From the NCBI GenBank assembly GCA_047967505.1, contig CM106539.1: DNA of 64,000 nucleotides; one strand, given 5' to 3'. The notes beneath the pieces were generated by a model. It saw only the letters and a list, made by a program, of their open reading frames with translations, was not told where the DNA came from and made no database searches. Within the stretch, counting starts at the first letter, position 1. Each line of letters starts with the position of its first letter. The position numbers and the translations under genes are program-made. This stretch comes from Dipteris shenzhenensis. Its lineage: Eukaryota; Polypodiophyta; Polypodiopsida; Gleicheniales. Positions 31,037 to 43,859 of this stretch are shown piece by piece.

Positions 31037-32033
31037 TGTTATGGATAAATTTGTCTAAGGAAAAAGGCATAAATATGTGTGTGTTTGTATCTGTGGCAAT
31101 AGTATAATTAAATATGGAGTGCATAGGGCCCAGGGTTAATGTGGCAGGGCATGACCATGTGCCATCCTTCCACTTAAGAGGACCCATAAGGTGTGTTGTA
31201 CATAATCCATGGTAGTAATATTATAAAATGTAAGGTGGCATGGTTCCTCCATGTGCCACCCTCCACCTAGGCGGTCCCATGCATGCATTTAGTGAGATAT
31301 GGCCTCTAAAGTCCATGAGAGAAGTAATATAAAATAGGTGGAGATGGATATTATATTTGATTATTCCCTCCATGTAGGATAGGCCCATGTGGGGGGGGTA
31401 TAGATAGTCCAAGGATTGAAGTTAAATAATGGGAAAATAGGATGAGGTGGCAACATTCCTTGTGCCAACCCTCCACTTGTCCTCCTAGAGGTTTGAAAGT
31501 ATTATAAAATTGGGAAGAGACTAAGGAATTATCATAGACTTGAGATATGGGGCTTGATTTATGTGGAAAAATGAGGCAAAGGGTTGTCGCACACAATTGA
31601 GAGTGCGTAACCGCCTAGCCCACATGGGAGACTTTTCCACACACACCATGCATGTGGGAGGATGCATTTATTGGGAGAGACCCCCTCTCTTGGCTATAAA
31701 AGGAGGGGGCTACTCCTTGATGCGGCACGCTCATTCTTGTAAAGCCACCTAGCTAGTACGTTGATCTCCCCCTTCCCTTCCTTTCACATAAAGAATGGCC
31801 CTCTTCCCTTGATGTCTCCATCTTTACATTCCTCCTCCCATCATGTACATGCTTCTCTTCCCCCTCTCTCTTTCCCCTTGTGCCATAGTCTCCCTCTTCA
31901 TTCCCTCCCCTTCTAATCCCTTTTCCCCACCCATGATAATGTTTTGCCCTCACATTCTCCTTTCCTCTATGGCCCTTGAGCGTCGCCATGCTTAGTGTCT
32001 AGCCTCTTGTCATGATTTCTTTTCTGGGTAACA
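31037..32033 (+). repeat. 5' LTR of Gypsy element 1
   Basis: It begins TGTTATGGATAAA and ends ...GGGTAACA, with short inverted ends. It is similar throughout to the two LTRs at 48245-49233 and 53178-54166, but with many substitutions and small gaps. A TATA box GGCTATAAAAGG lies at about 31692-31703, which would place transcription start near 31725. Confidence 0.82.
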
Positions 32034-32037
32034 GAAC

Positions 32038-32055
32038 TGGTGTGGCTGCTGGGAT
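32038..32055 (+). other. Putative primer-binding site of Gypsy element 1
   Basis: TGGTGTGGCTGCTGGGAT begins four bases after the LTR end. The same 18 bases occur at the equivalent place in the second element (53172-53155, minus strand). It starts with TGG, the complement of a tRNA CCA end. It is not the common initiator-Met site, and I cannot name the tRNA. Confidence 0.65.
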
Positions 32056-32362
32056 CGAGATCTCCATGGCTAGTGGCATAAAATTCAATTCTCCTATGAC
32101 TGGGTGTGATTCTGCAACACCTTCCATCTGCGGTTCTCAGCTTCTGCACCTCCAATCTACTTCTGGTCTCGTAGTTTTTGCGCATCTGTGCATCCCTGCT
32201 TCTGTGCCTCTAGTCTGCCTACAATTCTGGTGCATATGTTGGTTAGCGAATCTTCTGGTCGTACCGGTCTTTGCAAAACTATAACATCTGTGCTTCCTCT
32301 GGGGTCCTGTGCACACATTCGCATGTCTCCTGGGTGCACCGACACATATCTTTGTCACGACT

Positions 32363-32745
32363 GGCTGAGTACTCAGCACTCATTTTTGAGCTACAAAAGG
32401 CATAAGAACATCATGTCAAGCAACTTGAGGTGCAAGGAGATTCCCAACTAGTGTGTGAACAAGTTAGTGGAAGGTGGAATGTGCGAAGCAAAGGCTTGGT
32501 TCCATGACATCAACAAGCATTGGAACTGTGCCAACAATTTGAAGAGGTAAAAATTCAGCATATCCCTCGAGCTCAAAATATAGTTGCTAATTTCTTGGCA
32601 CGTGAAGCTTGTACTTCAATCACGCATGACGCGAGTGGAAGCACCACCCCAACAAAGCCGCAAGCCATGAAGGAGGGTGATCATTTGTAAGGAATGCAAA
32701 GGTTGTGGTCATCATGAAACTAAGTGTTGGCATATTTGATACGAG
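32363..32745 (+). pseudogene. 5' RNase H remnant and zinc knuckle of Gypsy element 1
   Basis: The frame reads 'AEYSALIF', 'KQLEVQGDSQLVCEQVSGRW' and 'QHIPRAQNIVANFLAREA', matching the RNase H domain of the second element. The N-terminal part is missing and stops are present. 'CKECKGCGHHETKCW', a Cys/His knuckle, follows at about 32697-32741. Both lie 5' of gag, as in the other copy. Confidence 0.78.
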
Positions 32746-33193
32746 TTTACCGACTTTGGAAGATCATCAGAAAGGTCCTCAAGGACATTTCTCAAAAGAA
32801 GGATGCTAGACCGTACACCCCTTGAAGAAATAGCATGGCAATTACAAGAACTGGAAGAAGCTGAAGGTGATGTGCAAGCTCTCCAACTATTGACATTTGT
32901 TATGACACTCTTGATTGCCTTGATGAACAACCTCATGCAGTGTCGTGTCTCTAACCCTCGCTTGTAAACATGGATGCGATATCATGAGGGTTGTTCCTTT
33001 TAAGATTGTTTATGAGCTATTCTATGCTGAAGATTCTTCCCGTGTAGTATTTCACAATACACCAGTCACACCCTACCCTGCCTATGTGTGCTTTGTGGAT
33101 GTATCTTCACCTGATTTTCACTTCAAGCTACCTCTTTCCATTGTTTGCCCATAGATAAGCCTCATTTTGTCTCTCTCTTTTCCATTTTCCAAG

Positions 33194-34140
33194 CATGGCT
33201 ATCATTCCCGTGTTCTATGGATGGGTTGAAGAAAATCCAAATGAGTATCTTGTGGCCTTCAAGCGCCATTGTGTTTCAACTTTCTTACTGAAGATAGATG
33301 GCTATTGGTTCTTCCCACATTTCTAGAGGGTTTGGCTCAAGTATGGTATGAGAAGCAGGCCGACGACGTTTGCCAAAGCTAGCCAAGGTTAACAACAGTG
33401 ATGATTGAGTATTTTGGCAAAGAAGAGGAGCCGGAGAATGTGTACCTACAGGTGGCAAACTTGAAGCAGTCAGAAGGTGAGATAGCGTGTCGATATGTGG
33501 ATCGAGCAGCCGTGCTCCTGGACCGTTTAATTGGCCATGTAGGAGGACAATGCCGGATTTTGAGCTGGAATGACTCAGCATGTGCTAGGCTACCTTGTAG
33601 CAGGAGTAAGTGACGAATTCTACTTCAAGCTTAAATGGGAGAATCCAGAAACTATGGTGCTAGCACATGAGATTGCTCAAAAGTTTGATAAAGTCAATCT
33701 GACCCCGCTTCAAAGAAGACGGTTGTCCCTCCGCAACCCCCTCAATTCTTGCAACAACAACCTAGGGGGTCTAACTCAGGGGCATACCCCCACCCCTCAT
33801 CAGGGATGTATCCACCGCCTCCATCTCAAATATATGGTCCTCCCTTAGATGCTTACCCTCAATAAGGGGTATATCCTCAACCTCCACCTAGAAGATTTCC
33901 CCAGCCTTGCCCATGAGCACCCCTCCTTCCTACTCCCCCAGCCCCTCCTGCTAAAGGACCTGGAGTCAATGACCTAGCCAAGGCCCTGAATGATCTTCGG
34001 CTTGAGATGTTGGGCATCAGAAATCAATCCAATCGCCCTCCAAGAGAACATGCAAATGTTGTGTGCTACGAGTTCCACCAGAAGGGTCATTATCGCACAG
34101 AATGTTCCAATATTCCAAGGGTGAATCTTCTAAGTGAATG
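33194..34140 (+). pseudogene. Gypsy element 1 gag
   Basis: The ATG at 33194 starts 'MAIIPVFYGWVEENPNEYLVAFKR', the same start as the gag of the second element. A frameshift occurs near 33280 and another near 33540. Matching pieces are 'VYLQVANLKQSEGE' and 'HVLGYLVAGVSDEF'. After a Pro-rich region comes a knuckle-like 'CYEFHQKGHYRTEC', in which the second Cys is Phe. A stop lies at about 34140. Confidence 0.82.
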
Positions 34141-34396
34141 AGGCACTGAGGATTCTGACATAGAGATCCTTGACCTCAGGAAAAGAAGTCGTACCACCTC
34201 GGACCCCTCTCCAAACCATGCTGGGCCGCCCCAGGAAGAAGGTGTCCTTCTCAGAGCCCTCAGATGTTGAGATGGCAGACCCACCAACAGAGAAGACTAA
34301 AAGATCTCGCAAGAGTACAAGTAGTCGCCCTCGGATTTTCCCATCGGCTCGAGACAAGAGGACTATTCGGTCATTTAGGACCTTGCTCACCGGTCT

Positions 34397-34835
34397 TTGA
34401 GCATCACGCTCCCTCAACTAATAGCATTAAGCCCTAAGGTGAGATGTGAGCTACAGCAAGGGCTCTCAACAACAAGGAGCAAGAAAAAGGGAAAGGTACG
34501 AGAGGTCTCTTCTATCTCTGAAGAAATTGATCGGCACCCACATATAGTAGATGTCATCATAGATAATTGCCATCTCAAAAGTGTGTGTGTTGATGGGGGA
34601 GCTGCATGTAATATCATGGTGCCCCGAATCATGAAGAAATTGAATTTGAAATGCACAAGGCCTTCCTCCACTTGAATCAAGGTAGTAGATGATCAATGAC
34701 TCACCACCCTAGGAGTCATTGAGGATTTGCCCATCACTGTCAACAGGTTGACCACCACCATCAATTTCTATGTATTGGACATCAAAGATACAAGCACGAG
34801 TTACCCAACCATACTCGAGAGACCATGGTTGAGAA
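34397..34835 (+). pseudogene. Gypsy element 1 aspartic protease region
   Basis: 'VDGGAACNIM' (about 34590) sits where Gypsy proteases have a DTG/DSG-type active site, followed by 'TTINFYVLDIKD...YPTILERPWL', the usual C-terminal 'LGRPWL' block. Stops at about 34675 and 34699 interrupt it. The active-site Ser/Thr is Gly, so activity is doubtful even without the stops. Confidence 0.75.
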
Positions 34836-34838
34836 AGA

Positions 34839-36305
34839 GTGTTGCAGTCAGCTATTGGAAGACAAGACACATCTTTTGGTGCTTCTAAGGAGAAGATCCC
34901 AGTGCAATTAGGTGCCACAGAACCAGAAGAAGAAGAGGAGCAAGACAGTGATACTCTCTCATCCTTAGTGTCTGAATCAATGAAAGGATCGGACGGGGGG
35001 GAGGAGTTCTCAGAGGAGGAAGTTTACATGATGGGGGTGTCTCTGACCCCGCCACCTACAGAAAAGGTAACAGCTAGTCCTCAACAGCTTAAATCTATGC
35101 TTTCCCTAGACCTCACTCCAAGTGAGAAAGACGAGTTCCTAGAAATGTTCAAAGATTTCCCTGACCTCTTCGTAACTAGCTACCGCCACCTTTGCCATGT
35201 GACTGCCATAGAGCACAACATAGAGCTGAAGCCTGATGCGAAGCCTATGGCTCAGAACTATCAGAGATTAGGGCCCCTACAGACCAATGCTTTGCGCTCA
35301 GAGTTGCAGAAACTTGTAGAAGCTGGGTTTATTGTTCCTATTCACAATACTAAATGGGTTTCACCAGTGGTAGTCACCCCAAAGAAAAACAAGTGGCGGG
35401 TTTGCATCGACTATAAGAAACTCAATGTAGCCACCAAGAGGGACCATCATCCTCTTCCCTTTCAAGACCTCATTCTTGAGAAGGTAAGTGGTCATGAGAT
35501 GTATACTTTCTATGATGGTTACTCTGGGTTTTATCAAATCAGAATTGCCGAAGATGATGTGCTTAAAACCACATTTGCCACACCCTGGGGGACATTTTCA
35601 TTCAAAGTAATGCCATTTGGCCTCACCAATGCTCGTGCTACCTTTCAAAGATTTATGCAGATGTTTGCTCCTTAATTGGGGGATTTCTTGGAGGTGTTTT
35701 TTTATGATTTTTGTATATTCTCGTCACGTAAGGAGCATGTCATGAAGGTTAGGTTGGCCTTCCAAAGGGTCAATGATGCAAATGGCAGTCTCAACCTTGA
35801 GAAATGCACCATTGGAGCCACTCAACGGAGGTTACTGGGACATATTGTCTCATCCGAGGGTGTCAAGCCTAACCCTGAGAAGGTAGAAGCTATCCTCAAG
35901 CTCTCCCTACCAACAACCACACATTAGGTATGCTCATTTATCAATCTAGCAGGATACTATCGCCGCTTCATTGATCAATATGCTGCTTTGACATGACCCA
36001 TGACTATGCTATTGAAAGATGGGGTTGATTTCTCTTACAATAAGGATTGTGATCATGGGTTTGCACAAATCAAGAATGCTCTAGCTTCAAAACCCATTCT
36101 ACGCAATCCAGATTGGTCAAAGACTTTCTATATCAATCATGGGTTTGGTGAGCACACTCTGGCAGATATTCTTCTCCAGCAAGGGGAGGATCGGTTCATG
36201 TATCCCGTTCAATTTGCTTCTCAACAATTGCTCAACACCGAACGATGCTACTCAGAGGTTGAGAAGCATGCCTTGTCTTTGGTGTTCTGCATGCTCCTGA
36301 AGTAG
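34839..36305 (+). pseudogene. Gypsy element 1 reverse transcriptase and partial RNase H
   Basis: An acidic linker is followed by RT: 'LQKLVEAGFIVPIHNTKWVSPVVVTPKKNKWRVCIDYKKLN', the motif A region 'YDGYSGFYQIRI' (about 35505-35540) and 'PFGLTNARATFQRFM'. A TAA at about 35673 is followed by the motif C region, which reads 'FFYD' where YxDD is expected (about 35697-35708), so the first Asp is Tyr. The thumb 'GHIVSSEGVKPNPEKVEAI' and an RNase H start ('FYINHGFGEHTLADILLQQGE', 'SEVEKHALSLVF') follow. The frame ends at a TAG near 36303. It is inactive. Confidence 0.88.
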
Positions 36306-38300
36306 TGGGCCATTGCAAAACCCTTTCTTTACAATCTAAAAATCTCTTATCCAATGACTTTTTCTTTAATCTTCCCCAAATTAAGCTCTGAGATGTTGAC
36401 TCTTATGAGTGCTCGAGTACTTCCCTGATTGCCAGAACTAAAGGACCCATTAATCAAGACAAAGTTTGGGATTCCAAGAAATTTTTGAAGAAATGCCGGA
36501 ACACTTATCATCCCTTTCTCAAGTGCCAGTGTAAAAGATCTGACCTTAATTCTTCTTTCTCAGCCTCCATTATTTGGTTAGATCCCTTGCTTTGGTTTTA
36601 TTTCTAAAAATCTCTCTAGCTTCTTCCCATTCTCCTCAGGACAAACCTTGGTGTATCCTTTGATTGGTTGGGTGGCCTCATTCCCTTCAGAAATTAGAAC
36701 CGCTCTTATTGCGTACTTTTGGTTCCATGACTTCATGCTAGAAGTAGCACATAATTTCCCACTTTAGTCCCCAACACGCCCCTACTTTTGTGACTCCAAA
36801 ACACACCATTGGCCAATACTATTGAAGCTATTCTCTTGCAATCAAAGACAAAGATCCAAAAAATTGTTTATTACTCTAACTACCATGAAGATTTCTACCA
36901 AGAAAACTCGAGTGTTCCGAGGCCTAGAAGACTTTGGAGAGATTCAAAGACTTTAGATTACAATACAGATGGTGATCAAGTAAGATTCATTACCAAGAAA
37001 GCCAATGGTTTGTCAGTACTTCATAAACATAATAAAAAAGGGAAAAGTTTTATTCTTATTTTGTTTGTCAACAAACTTTTTTATTTCATTATACCAAAAA
37101 AAGTTCTTATGGCAATATTTGATAAATTTGAGATTAAGAAAACCTTTTACATGTCTAATATCAGCATTGGTTGGAAATATCCCAAAAATATTGCAACAAC
37201 TTTCTACAAACCCTTGGATACTTTTTGTAATTTTTCAATGGATTCCTTATCTTGCATTTTTTCTACTTCTATAAGATTTAAACCTTTTTTTACAAGACAT
37301 GGATGACTTTGGGTCTCATGTTTTATCAATAGACCCACATAATTTTAGACACCCAGTTCTTCAAGCCTTTTTGAAAAAGGGTCTTAACCATATTCCCTCT
37401 CTCCTAGTGAATCCTTATCCAGTTATCAAGGAATTTGGTATGGCATGGTCCAAACTTGGTAATTGGATGTGCTTTAACTCCACTTTAGACCACAAGAATT
37501 TCATCAAGGAAATTCTCATTAGAGACTTCAAATAACTTTTTCCAAACCATAGGTTTAATAAAAAACCTTGGTTCTTTGACCAAAATATTATGGATGAAGT
37601 GGAGTTTCTTAGTCAACGTTAGTATTCGGAAAGACTTCACAAAGATATTTGGGTTTTTACACGAATGCGTACTAATGCCTATTGGGTTATCCAAAATCAG
37701 TACAACTTGCTCATTAATTTTCCTAAACATATCTTCTCTGTTTTCACCTTTGACATCAAGTGCTATTATGAAGCACTTCCTCACCAAGGAGATAAGAGCC
37801 TTATTTAGTCGCTCCAAAATTTTATCAAACTCTTACAAACCTCTAGTTATCTTGGGTTTAAAAACTATAAGAAACTTTTTGTGCTTACTAAGAAAAATAA
37901 AGGATGTACTATTAATTTTAAAGATTTCATTAATCTTAACATCTTTATTTTAAAAAATTGTTATACAAAACTTGGGGAAACTATATTTCTACAAACTAAA
38001 GGCATCCCCATGGGTTATTTTTGCTCACCACTATGGTGCAACTTTTACCTCGCATGGTTTGAGCTACAATTTATCATTAAATTATCCAAACTTAGAGAAG
38101 TGGAAATGCTTAAAGCATTTGATTTATCTGCTCGTTTCATGGATGATCTAATTTTTATTAATAATGACTTTGTGGTAAATTGTCTTTCCCATGACAGATC
38201 CCACACCTTGCAGATCCCACTGGAATCCTGGATTCAGATGTTTCTAAAGTTGCAGTTAAAGTGAATAATGATTATATCTCTTGAGCTTAGGCTAGGAATA
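36306..38300 (+). pseudogene. Penelope-like reverse transcriptase
   Basis: A single plus-strand frame from 37299 to 38264 carries only three internal stops. It contains the RT motifs 'FTFDIKCYYEALPH' (A, about 37749), 'QTKGIPMGYFCSPLWCNFYL' (B, about 37990-38050) and 'RFMDDLIFIN' (C, about 38133). The GxPMG...CSPLxCNxY pattern and RFMDD fit the Penelope-like/telomerase-type RT group rather than LTR or L1 RT. An N-terminal part is in another frame (36809-37306). No GIY-YIG endonuclease is seen; the 3' side decays after about 38300. The assignment to Penelope-like elements is from motif memory. Confidence 0.65.
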
Positions 38301-39480
38301 CATGGAATTTTGTTTGAGGGTTTTCATGTTGAGATTTTACTTTCTCTGGTTCATGATATTTTTTGGATTCTCGTAGTGCATGTGAGTGATGACGAGTGGG
38401 CAAAAATGGAATGGCTTCTTGATGACATGTGGTTTGAAGATGTACTGAGTGTTGATGTGTGTAGAGATGAAGAGTTTGAATGAGTGTCACTTTGCTCTGT
38501 TTTTTGATTTCCAGTAGCATATAAAGTGAATGCAACTGGCTATAAAGGCAAGATTTGCTCTGTCATTTTTGTGCATCCATGTATTGGTGCCTCCATGGAG
38601 GAGTTGTGCACTTTAGCTTACAAGTGAGTAAAGCTTGTACAGATAGACTGCAGCTGTTGTAGAGCTATGAAGGATGGCACAGGAGTTTCCTAAATTTTGG
38701 CGATGCCTTATGACGATGAACAAGATTGTTGGAGAAAATGGAGCTTATAGCCCTCATGAAGGATAGAGTAGCTCGAGAACTCTTGTTCCAAAATTTGTGT
38801 TATTGCCTACAAGGAGATGCAAAATCTTGGCTACAGACTCAGACTGCTACTTTCAGAACTGCTCATCCCTTGTAGCAGTCTCCTGAGTATGGTGTGGTAA
38901 GATTTTCCTTTCTTATGAGACTTGCAAAGGATTTGGACATGTAAATATCCCAAAGGAGGTGTGGAAGGAGTTATGCAAGATGAGGTAGGAGGAGGATCAT
39001 GAAGTAAATCAATCATCAGTACATGATGGAACCTTCATCATCCTAAAATATGACAAAAGGGATTTCCTCCCCTTTAAGGTTTCAAGATTCATCAAAGTGG
39101 ATAGCAATAGACCGTCAAAACTTTGCTATATAAAAGACCTTTTGTTTTAGCCAAAAATAAAGCAACAACCAATATACACAGTTCTTACCCAAGGTAGCTC
39201 TCCAACTCAAGCAAATCCAACAACAGTTGCGCGCTCTCCAAAGATCCCCAGCTTGCAACATCTGCAATTTTCTAAAAGTGAATGACTATACTATTAAATA
39301 GGTCGACATAGAACGTGGTTGTCAAAGCAACTATGAGCAACTATGTACCTTGCACTTGCACTCCTGTTTCAATGACAAACATGAAATATTACGTCTCACT
39401 TCATATTTGTATAAAGAGCCAGATTCTCGAAGACCTATGATAGTTCTTGGATGGAATATTGAAAGAACTTTAAAAAATCT
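38301..39480. other. Unassigned DNA between Penelope-like element and Helitron
   Basis: No gene is recognised. One plus-strand frame near 38735-38860 ('MELIALMKDRVARELLFQN', then 'CYCLQGDAKSWLQTQ') faintly resembles a retrotransposon gag but has stops and is too short to call. Confidence 0.4.
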
Positions 39481-39556
39481 ATACAAAGATTACCAAAATG
39501 AAGATTTGCCACCCAAGAAAGTCTGAGGTGGGGCTTGAAAGAGCAATGTCGTACTC

Positions 39557-41323
39557 CTAGGCTCTTGTTGTTGCCAATTGCAAAACTTCCTTGTACAAAA
39601 CATTTGTTGTAGAAGTATTACCCACCTCCTCGCCCCTGGCATCAGACGCACTCTCTGGAATGAAAACCTTAACAGTGTTTGATGCTCGGTTACGTGAAAA
39701 TGCCACGTATAGTCAGTCATGATGAAATACCAATGTTGCCAAGTACAGCCCCAAAATAGACAATGTTTGGCCTTGTGACTTATTGATTGTCATGCCGAAT
39801 GCCAATTCGATAGGAAATTGCCATCTCCTCATGTCGAATGGAAGTTTAAGGTTAGTTGGAGTGAATGTTACCCTTGGAATGAACGTTCTATCACCAGCAT
39901 TGGTATCGGTAATGATTTTAGCTTCTAACACTTTCGTGTGAAACTCTTTGCATATCAACCATGTCCCATTGCACAAACTTTGGCGAGGATTCAAATTGCA
40001 AAACAAAATTATAGGAGCATTCCTTTTCAAAACCAATCGATGTAGGGGATATCCACCACCAAGATCAAGACTGTTCAAATACTCGACTGCAAACAAAAAG
40101 GAATCTCCCCCTGAGTTGTCCACTGAGTCTGCGCTTAGGTACTCCCTTTCCTCATCAGGCACTACCTTCAATGCCGTAGCATTAATTGCATCAACCTCAA
40201 TATTTCGAGGTGCAAGAATAGCATGCTCTCAAAAGTATGGTGCATAGTCCAAAACAGTTGCAAGCCCTTGATACACCCATCCAATAAGGCCTTCCAAGGA
40301 CTTTGTTTCTAAAAGCATCTGTGATGGAACAACAACAGTATCTTCTTTTGTACATCCATTTATCCCATTGCCAATGTCCAAAACCCATTGTATGAACTCT
40401 TGCTTGACACAATTATCACCATTTCGAAGGACCCGCATATTCTGAATCAACTTCAATACTGTAGTGCGACCCCAAATCCTTGAGTGGCATAAGGTAGCAT
40501 TGACAATGTCCTCTCCTCTTGCCTTTGGAAGCACTGGCAAGACGTGTCTAAAATCCCCCCCCAACAATGCCACCTTCCCACCAAAAAGTTGCTCATTGGA
40601 CATGATATCTCGCAATGTTCTATCTAGTGCCTCGAAAGAAAACCAATGAGTCATGGGTGCCTCATCCCATATTATTAGCCTAGCCATCTTCAAAACATCT
40701 ACAAGGTGACTATTAACCTTAATATTGCAACTGCTAGTACCATCCAGCTCCAATGATATCTTGAATCGTGAGTGTGCCATGCATCCATTGGCTAGTAACA
40801 ATGCAGCAATCCCAGAAGATGCACATGCCAAAGCAATCAACCCCTCCCCACGCAATCGAGAGAGCAAGCAATTGTAGAGAAAGTTCTTTCTAGACCCTCC
40901 TGGACCATCAAGAAAAAAGACCTCACCACCGTCTCCATAGATCCTTGCCAAAATCTGATCGAATGCAACACTTTGGCAGTGATTCAAGGACATTTCCATT
41001 TGTTGGGTAGTCTGTCCTTCTTTCACACAATCAAACGTTCTTTCTTCTTGCAATAAGCCATTTGCAGCTTCTGACAAAGATGTTCTATCTACCACAGGCA
41101 TTCCATCAAACTCAACCAACCTTCACCCATGTTGTTGAAGAATGTGCTCCAAGTGCAATATAGCCTTCTTTATCACTAGTACATGATGACCAATTAAATT
41201 CCCCATACTTGATTCCAATACATGAAAAAAATCGTCCAAAAGCTCAGCAGAAAATTTTTCCCACAAAAGTCCAGGAGACGTTGGCTCACAAAAAACCAAT
41301 ATTCTGACAAACAGGTGTCTCAA
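39557..41323 (-). pseudogene. Helitron PIF1-like helicase domain
   Basis: This DNA helicase half of RepHel would drive rolling-circle transposition. From 41323: 'RHLFVRILVFCEPTSP', then the PIF1 core from 41119. Walker A reads 'GPGGSRKN' (40906-40883) instead of GPGGTGKT, and Walker B 'IIWDEAPM' is intact. Later motifs include 'LLGGDFRHVLPVLPKA', 'LIQNMRV' and 'AFGMTINKSQGQTL', and 'LYVAFSR' precedes the TAG at 39559. Internal stops lie at about 40229 and 39713. The Lys of Walker A remains but its neighbours are altered, so it is very likely dead. Confidence 0.9.
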
Positions 41324-43660
41324 TTATGCACTATTTTGGTAAAACACAGCCTCTTGCATACATACAAACCATTTATCATCACTCTCCAACAATCCCCGTG
41401 CTATGCATGCTGCCTTGAAAGTAGGGTAGACTTGATTGTCAAAAGTACATAGGTCATCAAAGGACTTGCATCCGTGCACACATTAAGAAGCATACACATG
41501 AAGTAGAGCTCATCAGCTGAGGGGGAAGTATTGTACATCCGACTGATGGTATTCCCCTTTTGTCACCGCTTACTAGTTTTGTTCCAAACCAACTTGTCTA
41601 GCAAGTCACCATACAGCAAGTTGCTTCCCTCATAATGCAGCTCATTGTAAGTGAACCATTTTGTGAGGGTCCTGGTCTTATAATTTTGTTCCCTGCCTAC
41701 AAAATTTTGCAAATCATCATCATCTCAAAATATGACAGTATTACGCATCGGAAGATGAACCTGCAATCTTTGCACATCTGGTTTTTCATCGTGCATGGCA
41801 TACTCGTACATCTGCCAACATGCTTATGATGCTGACACATAACGTGCATCCAAGTAGATACTAATCTCATCAATGCCACTATTATCTGTGTTGTCCAAAT
41901 GCCCTTTCTCTCCTGCATTATTTAGCTACATCCTAATGATGGCTCTGTCATGACCTTTGTAGACATATTTATACAAATACTTAACTGCAGTGATTGTGGA
42001 GCATATTTCAACGTTTATGTACGCCTTGTACTTCACGGAGAGGAAAGGATTAAATGGCACAATCCAACAATTATCAATCACGCCCCCTTTCACTGTTATC
42101 TTTCTACCATCATCATGACACATGTAAACTAGATAGCCATCATTGCCAACAATAGTAGTGTGTGAGAATGCACATGGATAACGATGAATGCATTTTCCAT
42201 CAACCATGCAAGCTACAAATGGATTTAGTGCACCACACGGAACATGGACATTACATTTCCTAATAATATCATGTAACTTTGGGAACATTCCCTTATCTAG
42301 CAACTCTGCACACACTGATCGGTCATAGTGACCGATCTCCATGGGTTTGAAACCACCTTCTAATATCAACAATATGTGTGAGTGTGGCAGACCTCTCTTT
42401 TGAAACTCTATCACATTCATGTATCTAGCCACCTTCCCAAACAAATTATGTTTTGTAATTGACTACATCATGTCCTTATGCTTTTGAAAAAATGCATGGG
42501 CTGTTAAATCTGGCCGGTCTTGCATGGTTTGCCCTAGTAATAATGCTACATATATTTTAGGCCATTGGGATTACAGGTGAATGTAATGAATAAATCAGGT
42601 TTACCCCTTTTCCTAACAATTTCCATAGCATCTTGGTATAGCTGACACATATACCAAGGCCCTCCCGTAAAAGAAGAAGGCAACACCACCCTACACCCTG
42701 CAGCATTTCCCAACACAGTACGTGTCCCATCAGATGTATTCACCATGTCCATCAACCCTTGATAGACTTCAGCATGTAGGGAAGCTTGGTTGTTTTGTAT
42801 CCACACCAACCTGGACTCTTCCATGCTACTATGTGCATCAACCATGTATTGCTGCATGAGCCATCTAACCCCATGCAAAAGACATGCATTTGTATCATGT
42901 CTCATTTGCAAATGATATGTGTAGTACTGTCTTTGGGTGACACGACTCTCTCCACATATCTCATGCAATGATGTGTGATTAGGAACATCACTATATGGGA
43001 TATATGGATGTTAACCATCTTCCCCCTGAGGGAACAAAAGAACATACATGAGAGGCATGTATGAATGTCTCGATTTTCGATATCAAAGTCATCCCCTTGT
43101 CCTGGCATGATTGCAGCAACCTCGCTAGCCATAGGAGCCAAGTACTGCCTTGAGTTGGAGCAGCTCTCACAAATAACCATCCTCAAGTTTGTATGTGGAA
43201 TCTTTGTTCTCAGCACTTTCCCGATAGCCATCAATGCACTAGCATATGGATTGCACTCATGCATCATTCTCTACAACTCCAAAATGCATGGATCCAAACC
43301 AGGCATCCCATGCAAACGGTGTTCTAGTTCATGATCAGTGTCATACACATACAACTGTGCAAAATGTGGCATCTCTTGCCTAGTCTCATCAAGCAACAAA
43401 TTTCCAACCCGGTGATACACACTACCATGGACCCAAAAGTCCTGTATACCACCATTCCCATGAAACATTTGATCATGGGATCTCAATGAAACAAATGCCA
43501 TGGCACCCTTATAAGCCCTAATGTTTTTCTTAAACAGTTTGCTTCTAGCATCATGTTTGTGCATTAGAACTCTCAAAATCTCTAGCGGTTCTTCTAAGGG
43601 CAACAATGACACACGACCAACTTTGCAACAGTGCTTGCCGACAACTTGATGCATATGCAT
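41324..43660 (-). pseudogene. Helitron Rep (HUH endonuclease) domain
   Basis: Frames at 43660-43271, 43267-42902, 42968-42546 and 42444-41926 align end to end with Helitron_like_N: 'YHRVGNLLLDE' and 'QLYVYDTDHELEHRLHGM', then 'RQYYTYHLQMR' and 'GKPDLFITFTCNP'. The HUH motif 'QKRGLPHSHILLIL' (His at about 42384 and 42378) is intact. The catalytic tyrosine block 'KYLYKYVYKGHDRA' (about 41975-41935) keeps its Tyr residues. The linker to the helicase (about 41920-41330) contains 'ISRMYNTSPSADELYF'. Stops and shifts separate the blocks. Confidence 0.88.
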
Positions 43661-43859
43661 TCACGTCTCTTGTATCCACAGTTGAGCCTAGCAAAAGCTA
43701 CATGTATGATCCATGGATCCGAGTGCATGAAGAGAGGGAGCATTGAAGACCAGTGGATACAAAGATGGATGCTCTACATTATCTCTCAAAGGAAAAATAT
43801 GCAAGATAGAGAGGCTCCCCCCTGCACCCAAAATCACACCCCTGTTGTGAACAATGCGT

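Larger units (their letters stand above)
31037..36305 (+). mobile_element. Gypsy (Metaviridae-type) element 1, 3'-truncated
   Basis: Order on the plus strand: 5' LTR (31037-32033), primer-binding site (32038), a 5' RNase H remnant, a zinc knuckle, gag, protease, RT and the start of RNase H. It is the same family as the minus-strand element at 48245-54166: the LTRs, PBS, RNase H and gag all match it. It stops at about 36305 where a Penelope-like sequence begins, so there is no integrase or 3' LTR. Many stops and frameshifts show it is older than the other copy. Confidence 0.88.
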
